Shown here: piece by piece, positions 1 to 13,560 of the stretch | Position numbering within the stretch: the first letter of the stretch is position 1 | Layout of the letters: the number at the start of each line of letters is the position of its first letter | Assembly: GCA_019843655.1 (NCBI GenBank) | Contig: JACDQD010000006.1 | Location: 23,268,246-23,332,245, forward strand | Origin: Lethocerus indicus | Taxonomy: Eukaryota; Arthropoda; Insecta; Hemiptera; Belostomatidae | DNA length: 64,000 nt | Direction: 5' to 3' | Position numbers and translations under genes: made by a program | The notes under the pieces: model-generated | Seen by the model: the letters and a program-made list of their open reading frames with translations, nothing else | What the model was told of the DNA's origin: nothing | Database searches by the model: none

Positions 1-994
1 ACATTTTCAAGAGTCATGAATTCTCGACACTCAAGCTGATTGTTCCGAGAATCTGGTAGTCAAATTTTATAATATGTTTTTCAAGGATAATAATAAAACT
101 AAACACGAGTAATCAAATATTCATTTGAAACTGAATATTTTTGTCAAAAAAACAATTTTTTTTAATTATCGCTATATTAGGACTATAGAAATTGATGCGG
201 GTTCTATTAATTTTAGATATATTTTGAAGATCATTTTCATATTCAGCAAATCTGTTTATTCCGGACGAACATTACACGACAATTGAGTCCGGTAACGGGA
301 AACTCCGCTAGAAACTGATATCTAACCGAAAAATCAAATGTTCTCCGATTGCCACCCGAATGAATACACATTGGCTGTGCTCGCAATGAAAGTGTATTTC
401 ATCCGGATTGAACTCGTTTATTGGACGCCATTTAAACGGGGGTCCCTCGGTTAAACCGAACGTGTAACTAATAGTTTTCTGTATCCACCGAACGTGGAAA
501 TGAAGCCAGCATCGAACAGCGATATAACAGCGCGCCATCGAATCTCTTTGATATCACCGTCCAATAATGACTCGAATAACAGTGCAACGATTCGAGCTTG
601 AAATAGGTGAACCAGAGTTACGCGGTTAGTATTAAAAATTTACACACATCTCTCTAATAATTAGAGAACATACGCATATTATTATTAAATTATTACGGTT
701 AGATATTCAACACAAAAAATACAGTTTCAAGAATGTAATTGCACTGTAGAATATTTACAGAAGGGACGGTTGATTTTGAATAAGCGTTCGTCAACGTCAC
801 TATGAAAATAGGAGAAGGTTTGCGTTTAATAGACTATTAAACACCGCCGGTCTAGGCATAAACGGCAAACGAATTTGTGTTCAGCCAGCGTCACGGGCCC
901 GATGTGTTGTTAACGCTGGATGCTCGAAAGGGAATTAAAAAGTTATATAGACTCTGTTAGCTGAACAAACAACGGGTTTGGAGTTGAGTGTGCG
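1..994. other. AT-rich non-coding stretch
   Basis: Nothing supportable is present. The only frame of note is a 76-codon minus-strand one at 308-538, which has no recognisable content. Polypurine sequence begins at the right edge. Confidence 0.6.
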
Positions 995-1090
995 AACGGA
1001 GGGAGGGGAAAAGAGAGAGGGAGAGAGTGTGTGATAGAGGGAGAGAGAGCGAGAGGGAAGTGTAAGGAGGGGAGATGCAGAGAGAAGTAA
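995..1090. repeat. GA-rich polypurine low-complexity tract
   Basis: Nearly pure purine on the plus strand, with interrupted GAGAG and GGGA runs (for example at 1012-1030 and 1038-1056). It is an imperfect (GA)n-type simple sequence. In insects such tracts can bind GAGA-type factors; here that is only a possibility. An apparent 71-codon minus-strand frame across it is a Ser/Pro/Leu-rich artefact of the repeat. Confidence 0.85.
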
Positions 1091-3754
1091 TGCTGGTATA
1101 TGGAAGGGCAGAAGGACAAGGAGTCCAACTGACGGGCGGACTCGGGGCTTGATTTCATTACTAAGTTAAAACAGGGAAAACTAGAGGAAATTTTTCAACA
1201 GCTCTCAGTTAATCCCGGACGCCCCCTTTCTCCTGACGCGTTCTGTCTTCCCTCCCATATTTTTCTTAATTGAGTCCTCCCTTCTTTTTAGGCAATTCTG
1301 CAGTTAATTTAATTTCAATTCAATATTTATAGTTCAAATTATGACGAGAGGATTTGTAATGCAGTTATAATGTTGACAATTTGTTATAACTATTTGATTT
1401 TCTTTAAATATTGTCTTATATTCGTGGTTAAGAGTAATTAAACGTGAATTCAAAAAATACCAACTGCAAATGTACCAGTGGAAATATAATATTCCTTTTA
1501 TTTATTATTGATTACGCTCATACGCGATATTATCTTTGGAGGACACAAGTTGAGAAATTCTATCGATAATTACATGTGTGGACAACGGAATGGAAAAAGG
1601 GGCGCGTGTAGCTCATGTCCGGGAGGTTTAATGTTGGGTCACATTGCAGGCGAGACGGGGACATTCCGATAGCGCCCGGTGTGTGTCGCCTTTTTTTGTT
1701 AAAAAGCGGCCACGCATTATCTGTCCCTACACAAACAGCGATCTCGATTTGGGAAACGTTGCCGCTCGGGTCGGGCGCGATATATTGACTATAATTAGAG
1801 GTCTACGGGCTTTAGGGACCTGTGCAAGACTAATGCGCTCGCGTGACGCGGACATGCACCACCACACACAACTCGGATAACCGACGTTTCCGTTCGCCCC
1901 TGGAAATGTTACTTTCGCTCCCAATTCAGATTTGCAAAATTACTGAACCGAAAAAACTGAAATTATTTCAATATTTTAGCGTTTAGAAAGGATAATTAAA
2001 CGGAATAATAAAAATGGAAAAACACAATATGGAACCAGCTCTAGCATCTTCAAAAAAATTACTCAATGACCATCAAGAAACAATACAATATTTAACTGAA
2101 GTTAGTGTGAAAAGTAATTAATTAACAATAGCAACACGACAGTAACTACAATTTTAAGTTATCAATGGCTAATAACTACTATGAAGATACAATACTAAAA
2201 GATAGAGTAAGCATATTTAAATTTTATGGACGTTAAACATTTAAACCCAATCAACCTGATGTGATTTCTTTTCTTCCATATAGTATTACAGAAATAATCG
2301 AAGATTGTAATTAGGAAAATGTCTATACATAAAACTATGAACAGAGCATTCTATTCAGTTAGTTCGATTAGGTAATATTTTTTTCAGCAAAACGATTTCA
2401 CAACATGGCGTTTATATTATGTAATTCTGTTTTAAACTGAAAGTATAATTATATGAGACAATTTGAAATCGATTACCTGCCTTTACACTCTCGGTTTGGA
2501 CGCATGCGTATTAATTGGACTCATTCAATCGAATATGAAGTAAAAATATAAAATTAAAAATCCGCTGAAATAGTTCTCCGTATTCGGTGATGAGCCCGCG
2601 TCCGGCCGTTTTTAATTACGCTACAAGAGTTTTTACGCCCCGAATTTAATATTCAGTGGCAGTTAACTTCCCATCTCAAACTCGGATTTATCCGGATCCC
2701 GGCGAGTATATTGGGGAAAATTAATAAGCGGGAAGAATATTATGTCCCGCACGAATTTATACTTCTTTAGTTACGGCCCCCATTCGGTAACGAATTGTCT
2801 GTCGGAGGCACATGCTATACAGCACATATGATTGATAATTAATATTTATTCATTCAAGTCGAAGCTCAAATATGTATATTATATTATATTAAACTTAAAA
2901 TATAATTTTTGTTTAAAATTATTCCTAATGTGGGTGTGCTTAATTAAAGTTTTCCCTAACGGGCACTAAAAGATTTGTCTGTACCTGGTTAAACTATTTA
3001 TTTATGTAAATAAATAAATACGCTATCGGAGTAAATTAACTCTGCGTTTGAGCTAGCGAATTCCGTACGTGGTATATAATACAGATGTCGGACAGTTTTT
3101 CGGGCCGTTTGCAGTCCAACAATTCCAATTAACCGAGTGAATTGATTGGTTTGTTTAATTTGACCGAGCCAAACTTTTATGAAAATAATGAAACGTTCGT
3201 TGGGCGGCGCTGTAATTACGATTGGTTATTTGGGTGATGGGGGAGGGGTTTTGATATGCACTTCACTTTAACGCAAGTCGAGACACGGTATATTTCTGAA
3301 ATTTTGTCGAAATATAGTTTTGTTAATTGTGTATGTCGACAAATCTGTTATTTTATTGATGTTATTTAGCGTGATGTTGTGACATCTTGTGAAATCGTTT
3401 CTACTTTTTTGTACCAGTAAAAAAGAATCAGAATACTATCAACATTGGAACAGTAATGTGACAAAGAATTATTGCGGCAATTTAGTTACATTTTTTGCAA
3501 CTGTAAGACCATTCGGTGGTTATTAATTGAGTGCGACTGACGACTTTGGGAAACGATACCAGATTCAGGACTAATAATCGAGGGGAGAGTCCAAAAAATA
3601 CATTAAACTAAATACAAACTACTATCGGTTGTCTATTCAAAAGCATATTGGAAAAATATGAAAATACCAATAGAAAAATTGGTGGATTTTCTGACAAATG
3701 TTGTAGGAGGTTCTTCTGATTTAAAGTTATTACTACATTTATGACGGTAAAAAA
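1091..3754. other. AT-rich non-coding stretch with one small GC patch
   Basis: Mostly AT-rich sequence with many TAAT and TTAATT cores. At 1600-1920 a GC-richer patch leaves frames open on both strands at once (1644-1880 plus, 1727-1924 minus), which argues against either being coding. A 22-bp palindrome at 2995-3016 is reported separately. Confidence 0.6.
2995..3016. repeat. Perfect AT palindrome, 10-bp arms
   Basis: Arms TATTTATTTA (2995-3004) and TAAATAAATA (3007-3016) are exact reverse complements separated by TG. In such AT-rich DNA this can arise by chance or by slippage. Confidence 0.7.
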
Positions 3755-3991
3755 ATGTTTCTGATTCAGCAAGGATATGACGGAATAAAGATACGGGCTT
3801 CGCTCGAACAAATGAAAGCGGACACGGGTTTCCTGCAGCTTCGACAAGCACTTTCGAATATTAGCCGATTCGAAGAACCCCGTGAATACGAAACCTGTAA
3901 TATAGTCTGTCTTAATCTTCCAGCTATACTTTCTAAACTTTTAAATTCTCCCATCGAACTGGGCCGGCTTCGAAATGAATTCATTCTTTAA

Positions 3992-6900
3992 AATGTATCT
4001 CCCTAACCTTTTAAGTAGAATCAACCGTTGGGGTTGGTGCACAATTCGAAATATCGGAGCGGTGTCGGTGGGGGAGGTTCTCCGGGGCACCTCTTTTTTT
4101 CTCCATTAACTCCGGGGGAGTCTTATTTCTGGCCCAGAATTAGTTAGTGCCCGCCTCAGCGACGTTTTCTCCCCAGTTCACTTAAGCCCCAGTACCGGGC
4201 TCCGCAGCCCTTATTTAAACTCGGCTACAACGGCCTTTAGAGAAAAATAAAAATCTGACCGAAATCGCAGTTTCCGTATTTGTTCTTGTACGCATTTTTC
4301 GCATTGCGGAGTTAAATTCGGACTCTTTTCGCCAATTTTCCAACACCCTTATCAGCATTGATACGTTTGCTCTAGAAATTAATCAATATATATACGTAGA
4401 ATATTTCCGGGATTTAATTAATAAAATCATGTAGCACAACTATATTTGAACTACATTGGCATGAAATCAGCCGTGGCTGTGGAAATTATAATATAGGAAT
4501 AGGAAAATTGAATTTTATTTTCGAAAATATTCGGGAGTCTACGAAGTATAAATAGCGGTAAATTTATGACATCCGTTGTAATATTATAATAACAAAATGT
4601 TCGACGCAGGACAGCCGTGTAAGAAGTACAAATTTAGGGGCGCTTTATCTTCTCGGGGCGATAATAAATATTATGACGTATTTAATTTTGGTGGCGGGCG
4701 AGAGGAAATCTTGGGCCCACCTCTAAGTAAGTGGCCTCAGTAAGGAGATTTAATTATTCAAGTGGTGCGCTTCCACGGGGCCGCAGCCCGCGTACTACCA
4801 CCCCGTCATTCACCCCGCCCTCTCTCCAAACGCCCAGTCATCCCGCTACAATTATTCCCCCGAGAAATATGCCAAGGTTTCCTTTTGACACAAAGAATTA
4901 GTTTCGGGGTCTCAATGGGCCTGGACTGGCGCCCTGGGGATTCGACTAATTAAAAGCCCCGTCCGAGGGCTCCGAACACGACCGTTCACCGTGTTCAAAA
5001 CCTATTTATCATTGTTATATTTATTATAATTTTCTAATAATGCTTTCTCAATTTATGTCCACATAAATCTGTCCACTGAAAGCATTCAGTTGACAAAATT
5101 ATGTTGTATTTATGAATTTTTGTTATATGGTTGGAATATTTGAATGATGAATATTGATCTGGACACTATTTACATACTACTTAAATCTCATCTACATAAA
5201 TACAAAATTATGCATGACTAGCATGTAAATTATGCACTGATAGCGTGATATATCTATTTAGAAAAGGTCCGGATATGCAAGAAGAACTTGAAACGAAATT
5301 TAGAAAAATTAAAAGTTATTTAAATCTATTTCCTCGCAACGAAGGCACTCATATTAAATTACACCATCCACTTCCATTTCGCAAAACTTTGACTACAGGC
5401 GAATGAAAGAGTATAAATTCGTTAGATTGTAATCCCTAGGTAGGTTGTGTGTACTGTTTTTTCTTATATAATGAGGCAGTTATGGAATCTGATTCCGCAT
5501 ATACATCTTACTTTTTGAGCAGTCTGAGAGCATTCTGGTATAGTGGGTGGTATTTTGTGAATTTAAATTTATAAATCATGAGATTTATTCTACAGAAATG
5601 TTTCAATTGACGTATCTCCGGAGCCCCTAATAAGGCAGCAAGCGTTATTATTTCCAAAATATTTTAGCGATTCCCAATCTTCTAATCAGATTTTACTTCT
5701 GAGAAAAAGCAACACTACTTCTGAATTTATTAAAACGGCAAATGAATTTATTCCGGCGTTAAATATTCAAAGGATCCTTCAGTAATGGTGTTATAAATAA
5801 AAAAAAATAAAAATGTTAAATTTAGAGCACCTTTGCCTTCATTCCTAATAGGATTTGGTCAATTATGAAAAAGCTCAAGGACCTCTCTTTCCTCCTTAAA
5901 AAAGGGGACCGCCGGAAGTAATCCTGATTAAAAATAAGCAATTATATCGGATTGTATCACTTTTGGAGCTTCTGATAATTCTACGACCGATCTGTGAACC
6001 TTAGGGCAATGCAGAATTTGAGGACATTTTTGTTCAGGTGATATGGTGAGTAAAAATGATTTAAGTTTTCAAAGAGCCAGGAAAATTCTTCTTTAGAAAT
6101 TTGCACCATTTTTCTGCATTCAATTACCAGGGGTTCGCAATTGTGAGGCGCCTAACCTTTGAGTTAACACACAACAATAATAAGTGTGTTGAGAAGACGG
6201 TTGCTTTCGTACATAATGCACATGAATTTCAATTTATTTACAGCAAAGTAAGGACTGCTGAACCTGTCAATTGACATTTTATTCTTAATTAACGTCGAAT
6301 TCGGCCTGGTGTTAGATCCACGTTCTCAACTTAGGGCCTTGGGGCAAGATTCAAATAAATTCGGGCCTCATTAGAGATCCAATCGAATCCAATTAAACAA
6401 TTTACGAATAATTACCTTCCAATTAATTAATGGTCGGAGTAGAATTTCAAAACAGTGTGGCTGAACAAACAATGGGCTAATTGTACGGTCCAGTTGGAAA
6501 GTCTGACTATTCAAAGAAATTCAATGTTATGCTATACAGTAAAACATCCATTTATCATACGCATAAATGAAAATAAATATCTTTCCTTGTCTACGAACTT
6601 ATGCATTATCTGTGTTTGGTTGTCGGTTTTTCTAAATCTGCTTATAAAAATTTCGTTTTGCATTATCGTCCATATAGTTTCAATACCATTGCTTCTGTCC
6701 GGGCTTTAAACTCGTAGTAAACTCCAGTTTACATATTAGATTATAGATCTTGTATTTACCTGCTTTAAAGGTGCGAATATGATTTCTCGTAGACAAATTC
6801 CTTCATATTTGGACAAAAAGAACGGATCGCTAATTGACGTTAATTAAGAGAACGTGTTGGTACCTAACTATTATCAGGTTTATATGCATTTTCCTTGCAT

Positions 6901-7832
6901 TAGGGAGTTAGACTCGTGTTGGAACACTGCACACTTGGGAAACGGGCGATGACTATTTATGATGCCCGGCTTATTAAACTCGCATGTACGGGAGGTTTTT
7001 GTAAATGTGGGCCGTCTAGCGAGCTGATATCGGAACAGGATTAATGACAAGGAGCCAAGAGGGATGGAGGGTAAGTGGGTTTTCTGTCGTTTATTCACCG
7101 CCCTTAAAGACTATCGGGTTCGGCCCGCGGGACACGAGGCGCTCCCTCTAATGACCAAGACTTCGGCGGTGGGGGTGACCGTGTCTGAGATAAGGTTAAA
7201 TAGAAATTCGGGCAGAAACATCAATATAAATGTAAATTCCGCTCACAATACGCGTGTAGCCGGCCGAATGAAAAGAACCCCGCGGGCGGGAAGGGTTTAG
7301 CAAGGGCCGATTGAAGGCCCAACCTCGCTCTGATTTATGTCCCTCGTAAAATTCCTCCAAACGGGACCTAATCCGATTACGGCCGGCCTGAAATTTCCGT
7401 TATTATAAATAAATAATACGACCGTAAAATCATATATGCCCTAACCGGTCGTAGATTCCAATCGAACCGATTGCTTCCAATCCCATAATCGTATTTGATA
7501 GCTGTATACAGCCGTTTAATATTGCATACGCCATACGGTGGCGGCAATCTATTACTAGAAATGGATATCTTCAGTTATTTCTAGCTCACGTCTAGGTCTA
7601 GTCAGTGATATCTTCTTACGGGCAGCCAGGGTAGACATGAAGATTTGGAACATAGCATGGAACAAATTCCTCATATTGTACTAATCCAAAATTACTAAAT
7701 TTGCATTAGCTAAAGTTCTAATCTTTTTTTTCACTATTTTATTGTTACAACTGTAAAATTATACAACAAGCAACATTTATATAGGCACTAGCTACAATAG
7801 TCAACAATTAGACGAGAAACCCACTGGTTCCT
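3992..7832. other. Non-coding stretch with small GC-rich islands
   Basis: GC-richer patches lie at about 4030-4250, 4690-4980 and 7040-7330; the rest is AT-rich. Frames of 60-84 codons occur on both strands, including overlapping opposite-strand frames at 6880-7300. None shows a recognisable domain. No repeat or RNA gene was seen. Confidence 0.55.
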
Positions 7833-7936
7833 CCCCTTTTTTTAATTATTTTTTTAAATTTATTTTATTTTTTATTTTATTTATTTATTATTATTTTTTT
7901 AATTTTATTTATTTAAACATTTTATTTAAACATTTA
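7833..7936. repeat. T/A-rich low-complexity tract
   Basis: About 100 bp of almost only T and A on the plus strand, made of irregular TTTA and TTTTA units. It is a degenerate simple-sequence tract with no terminal repeats or coding content. Confidence 0.9.
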
Positions 7937-9338
7937 GGTCGCGTGGCCACTTCCTTTTCAGGCGTCTTTAATCTTTTTTACGCCTAGAAAATTATAATGT
8001 TTCCAGCTATCTCCAGTCATATAATTTGTATGTAACCGGTCTCCACTGGTTAGACGAGATATGGAAAATTTATATCTTCAGTGTGTGATTTTAGTTTTAA
8101 AACGGGACGGGGCTAATTAGTGCCCGGGAATATATTTGCATCGAAATTTTTACGAATTTAAACATTTCGGCCTGCCCTGTATTAACAATAAACGGACACC
8201 TGAGAAAGTAGGCGGGTTCGGTAAAACATAAACTGGGCGCACCGTTAGAAAGGGGGGGGGCCACCGCCTGGGGGGACACTGAAATATAGGGAAAAGAGGG
8301 AATTTCCCTCGGCCCCTCCAGCGGGGGGAATAAGGTGAAATCAGAAGAGGGCGTTGTTTTACTCGAAATTAATTAATTCAAAACATTTGTCGGGGCGGGG
8401 CTCCCCGGGGGCCTCCCTTATCTTCGACTGGGGCAATAAAAGAGAACCGAGCTGCTGAGTGAGAGGGTCACTCCCTACAACAGATCCTCTCTATCCGCGT
8501 CCGGAAACCAATTTCTCCTATCTTATCTCTCTACCTTTGCTACTCCCCTATCCGTCTTTTGAATTTTTAATTTTCCTTCTTCTCACCCCCCCCCCACCTT
8601 CCCCGTCATTTTTATTAGACTGAAATAAAAAAAAAAGGATGAACCCCTCAAGGTACCGAGGAAGGGTTTGAATTAATAGATGCATTAGATATTTTAGATT
8701 CGAGATACATTGCTGTAATTAAATTGTATAAATTATACTGTTATAAAAAATAATATAAGTGTAATTAGTGGAGAACTCACTGAGTGAAATAATGCGTTGA
8801 AATTATATATTGTCTAAACTGTAATCGTGGTGCTGTAATATATTCACGTCGAGGTCTAGAAAGGAGATCTCAGTCTGGCATAACTGATCCAATTCTACGC
8901 CTACACGTCACTTGTAAGTATGGAAGTACATTACTAACGGAACACTACCAACGATGGCGAGGCGCCGAAATCGAAATAGGACAAAATAAGCGAGTGGATA
9001 CTGAAATCAAACGATAAGTGTAATTTCAAAGCCTCATAGCACTTCTTAAAATATTAAGTGCGTCATTTGCGTGCAAATAAGAAAAATTATTCAGCACTAT
9101 ATTTTTCGAATTAATGGTTCAAAAATTATGAACGCGCGAATAATTCTTAAATTATTATCGTATTATTTCCCATTAAATGACGCAGCTCGATCATGCATCC
9201 GATTATTAATTGCCCAAACGAGGATGAAAAAAATATTCCTACCGACCATATTATTCATTCGCTCGAGTTAAAACGTTCACTACCGCTCGCCGATTCATCT
9301 GATGCGAGGGCAATGAATTAGAGCCGTCATAATTATTC
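7937..9338. other. Non-coding stretch with homopolymer G and C runs
   Basis: A GC-rich patch spans about 8240-8440 and contains a run of nine G at 8252-8260 and six G at 8270-8275. A run of ten C lies at 8586-8595 beside an A run near 8625. AT-rich sequence follows. No gene is supported. Confidence 0.6.
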
Positions 9339-9339
9339 A

Positions 9340-9368
9340 GAGGAGGAGGAGGTGGAGGAGGAGGAGGC
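9340..9368. repeat. (AGG)n trinucleotide microsatellite
   Basis: Nine to ten AGG units on the plus strand, interrupted once by GTGG. The minus strand reads CCT repeats, which gives the poly-Leu end of a spurious minus-strand frame. Confidence 0.9.
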
Positions 9369-12300
9369 AAGCCAGAAAATTAATTACAGTCTGGACAACC
9401 AGAAGTCCAAAAACGATGTACGACTGCGATAAATTAGAATTAAATAGTTCGAAATTCCGGTGCAGATAAATTCGCCTTTCAAACTGCATTTGGGGAGTTA
9501 TATCGCTGATATTAATAATTTTAATCCACTGCCCCGGACAGAGTAATACTCCACTTGTAGTCATTACGCTACACAATCGGATTTGTGCTGTACAACCGGA
9601 AAATTTCGCACTCTCCGTGTCAACAAATATTAATAGTTTTACATTCCAGTCTTAAGCTGTAAAATCCGGCTAACTATATCAATGGAATATCGTTATTTCA
9701 TTTTAGAAGGCGGATATCGTTTTAAAGTGTCATTAAACGTTTTATGCAGTTCGATTAAAGCGATTATATTTAAGATAATAAACTTAGAAATGCAGTTACA
9801 AATTTCCAGAATCATCCGAGTAATCGTTTCAAAAATTAAACGTTGTAAGCGATTTGGACGTTGCGAGATATTGGATAATGAACACGACTACTTAGTTGGA
9901 TATAGATATTTTCCGTGCGATTGCCAGATTTATATTATTATCAGATTTATTGTGTATTGTGGAATGTGGCTGTCTGCTCCATGGTTTCGGTTTGCGATTC
10001 ATCGGAATGACAATAGAAACGGAATAATTATTTATAAATATTTTTTTATACCCACTGCCCAGAAATACCTAAGCTCGCTGGTCCAAAGGAACAATCGGTG
10101 AGAACTAGAAATGTAATATTCACGGTTACCTAATATTCCTGGAAAAGTTAAACAAAAAACGAAGAAATTCTTGGAATTCCTAGCAACAACGGCATGAAAT
10201 AAACATTTATACATTTGGAGAGGAAAGAAAACGAAAGACAGAAAAAAATAAAACCAGTAAAAACTCCTTCTAAGGAAGAATAATGAATTAATGACATCTG
10301 CCGGAATTCTATACAGTTTCTCTCCGACGAGGAACAATAATATTGTTCTTTAATCACGGTGTAATAAGTGTTCCTTATTTGTTTGCCGTTGCCGTCTCCC
10401 TGCCCGGCCCCATTTAAATTAACTTATAGATTTTTCTTTCATTTTTCTTATTTTTTAATACCAAAGGGAACGGATCTCGCTGAAAGACCAGTTTTCCCAT
10501 TAGCCCTTCGAGATAAACGGATTCAATATTTTCGGAGCGTGCGTCAAGTCCGGGGCTGAAATATCATTTCCTTTCTCTCCGATCCGGAAACGCCGTTATA
10601 TTTCCGGCAGTAAAGCGAAGGCGGATAATTGACTTTGCTCTACTTTCCAGCCAGTTTTCCAGTAGTGGCCGATCTTGCCTCCAACGACAATAACGTATTG
10701 TCCCTTTCCATTCCTATTTGCCCATTCTATCCCTTTTTTTTAGTCACTAGAGTCCGTAGTAGGTTTGATTTGATATTGTTTTCTCGAAATAAATTTTTCA
10801 CTATTCCCAAATTTCTGTGTCCTATATAGTTTATGTTGCAAGGTATAATATGTCATAGACAAAAACTGAAATCAGAAAAATTCAGGTATTCTAAATGTAT
10901 ACGTTAAAGCGAGATATGCACTATATACGTGTATTTAAAATTTTAAAAAATCGAATAAAAATATATCGTCTGTTGACACGCCGAGGTGCGTTGAAATAGT
11001 GGGGTCCTCGCGTGGGCTCTCGAATCCAAATCGTGTGTAAATCGTGTGTAAATTAAATAACACGGGTTGTGCGGAGAACCGAAACAAGCGGGCGAAATAA
11101 AAAAAAAGGAAAAAATCGCGGACAAAAAAAAATCCGATTACATTATCGATCCCCGGGCCCGTACACCGACTACCCGCCTGTAAATAGTGTGTACACAGTA
11201 GCCCGGTCGGACAAGTCCATCAGGGAAGCGAAAACATTTGGCCGGCTTCTGGCCCCCTCCCAACCCCCGCAGTTGCAGTCATTAGCCTCATTAACGAAAT
11301 TAACAAGTCAACAGACGTTATTTGCGGTCCAAATTACTTCTGAACGAAAGCCGCATTTTAAACGCGATTAAACGGCCGGCCGCGATGGGCTAGCGGGGTG
11401 GGGGGAGGCCGTCGATTTACTTTTGAGTAATTGGATATGTTACAAAATTACGCTTAACACCCACCGAACCCGCCTTTACTCAGTCTTACTTAGGGCCGCT
11501 TATCGGGCAGGTGCAAACTGGCGAAAATTTCCTTTCGAAATTAACTCCACTGCCGCGTTTTTCGATATTGATAACTTGCAAATTCGCGCTCGCACGCCAC
11601 TAGCCGCCGAGACCGCGAGCCGGCCCGATTTGCATACAGCCAGTCGTGAATGCGAGTTGGTATGAAATTTACCGGGTTAAAACCGTACAAATTCTCTTAC
11701 CCAGATCGGGAAAAATATCAATGAAGGCGACAGTTTTGTCTGCGTTAAAACTCTAGAGCTTTAAAACTCAACTTTTAAAATAAAATAGGTATGACAGTTG
11801 TCTTTCTCTCACACACACATGCATTAAAATGAAATACACCTTGTTTTGTTTCAAAAATTATTTCCAATTTTTTGACAATCTAAAGGACAATGCGTCTTTA
11901 CTGTTGCTCATTGAACTGCAGTATGAAACTCAGGGGCTCGATAACAGTTAGATTGCTCAACCGTTTTCGTTCAACTCCGATAATAACCGCATTTACACAA
12001 TTTAAATCCGATTAAAACGGTGAAATAATCATCGGGCACGATTCCAAGTGGGGAGCTGGCGGTGCAACGAAAGAGTCCTTTTTTTGCACCGCCGGAGGCA
12101 CCACCCGGCCCTGTCCTCGTGTTCGCTACTCCCGGCTGGAAAGTGCTCGCATTGCACCCCCACCCCATTCTCTTTTCTGGCCTTTTGTGGAACGTTTATG
12201 AAACTTTCTGCCTCCTTTCATATTACAGAACAAATACCGGTTTGCCGGTCTCGGGGCTCCCCCAGCACGCGAGGCCGCTGTGCAACGTAACAATACGTAA

Positions 12301-13469
12301 CAATTTATTAATAAATTATCTAAAATTGGATGTCTATATATATTTCATACATAACAAATAATAATTTCAACCGCATGAAATTGTACATGTCATACAACCT
12401 TTTACTGCACATTTTGTACTTATTCAATGAAGAGAATGTTGAAATAGCAAGGTCAACTAGGCTGCGTATTTTCAAGTGTTGAGATTTAAGTGATTATCAA
12501 AAGCTAATAGAAACTAAATTTGAAAATATATAGGAGGGAAGAAGACGATGTGTTGTGGCAGCGTTTAAGCACTGAACTACTAATTAGAATACTTATGATA
12601 GAAAAAACTTAAAAGCCATTCTTTTAAATATTTACAGACTTTTGTATAAAATTATATTTATCATGTAATGATGTAATACCTTAAATTTTGTACTCTTTTC
12701 ACTGGTTTTACTTTTTGTTAGACCGGTTTCGGATGCTCTGGGCTGTGGTACAGTTTACTGTCCCCGCCTAAAGTATTCAGATCCGTCCAGAAACCTAACT
12801 TGGTTGCCCTAAACGCTAGTTTTTTACCGTTCAAACGGAATGTTAGAATATAATGGCAGGCGGTGAATCAGTTGTTGGTTTGTCGAGGGCCTGTTTTCAA
12901 TTCTTAATAAGCGTTCGCGTGTCGAAACTGCGGGTCAGACAAAAAGCTTAAAGCTTTTGGCGCCCTCCCCTCCCCCATTACAAACCATGTAAATAACTTA
13001 CATTCCTGTCGCTGAATTATGTCGTCGCGTCAACATTTTCCGTTCCTGCCCGCGAAAATTCCTCGTTCATCTTGATAACGCTTTATTTACGACGACAAGA
13101 TGAAAAATTATCCTTTTTTTTTTCTTTTTTATATAAATCATGCTGACCGCCTGACCGATATTAGAAACGGCTTAGACTATTGAACGAGTGGTTAGCTATT
13201 CTTGCCATAACACACGAAAATTGTATGGATTTGATATTAATAATTTCTGATTTAAATTTTTTACATCTCAGAAGAAGTCGGAAGGATGGGATTTTGTCAT
13301 ATTTCATATATAACTGTATATACTGAGCAACGAGTACAATCGATATCTTGGCATATGTGACGGGAACTTCCTCAGTACTCCCTGACGTACACTTGAATAA
13401 CCAGTCTCGCAAATTGGAGCGATCGAAACAGTTCCAGGAGTGTAAATCCTGTACCTAATTAGTGTAATG
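9369..13469. other. Non-coding stretch, 9.4-13.5 kb
   Basis: The longest frame, 139 codons on the plus strand at 9682-10101, is rich in Ile, Phe, Arg and Tyr as expected of AT-rich random sequence and has no recognisable family. GC patches at about 11060-11400, 11560-11650 and 12040-12290 produce overlapping frames. An 11-bp unit is repeated twice in tandem at 11030-11051. Poly-T lies near 13110-13130. Confidence 0.55.
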
Positions 13470-13479
13470 GGTTATAACG

Positions 13480-13560
13480 CGAGCTAGAATTGAACTAGGA
13501 ACATAACATGCTTGAGACGGCTGTATTAAGTTCCCCGGCCACCAAGGTGGCTAGACTATT
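13480..13560 (-). repeat. tRNA-like fragment, possible SINE head (Leu/Ser-like)
   Basis: Read on the minus strand, a TGGCCGGGG segment resembles an RNA polymerase III A box. The stretch GCCGTCTCAAG that follows recalls tRNA-Leu anticodon arms. A T-arm-like stem-loop has CTAG/CTAG stems (13484-13487 and 13495-13498) around a 7-nt TTCAATT loop. The acceptor stem and a clean anticodon stem cannot be drawn, so it is not an intact tRNA. A decayed tRNA-derived SINE or tRNA pseudogene is the best reading; chance resemblance is possible. Confidence 0.3.

Noticed and set aside
3755..3991. 78-codon ATG-initiated plus-strand frame with balanced composition
   Set aside because: A minus-strand frame of similar length covers the same DNA; no homology is recognised and the length is common by chance here.
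6001..6051. 41-bp exon-like piece ending ATG|GTGAGT
   Set aside because: The upstream AG has no pyrimidine tract and the interval is too short to weigh against chance.
6904..7071. Acceptor-like TTGCATTAG, 46 open codons and a GTAAGT donor
   Set aside because: The open frame ends in TAA at 7042-7044, before the donor, so the two signals contradict each other.
9682..10101. 139-codon plus-strand open frame
   Set aside because: Composition (Ile, Phe, Arg, Tyr, Cys) is that of translated AT-rich DNA. No domain, signal peptide or splice context supports it.
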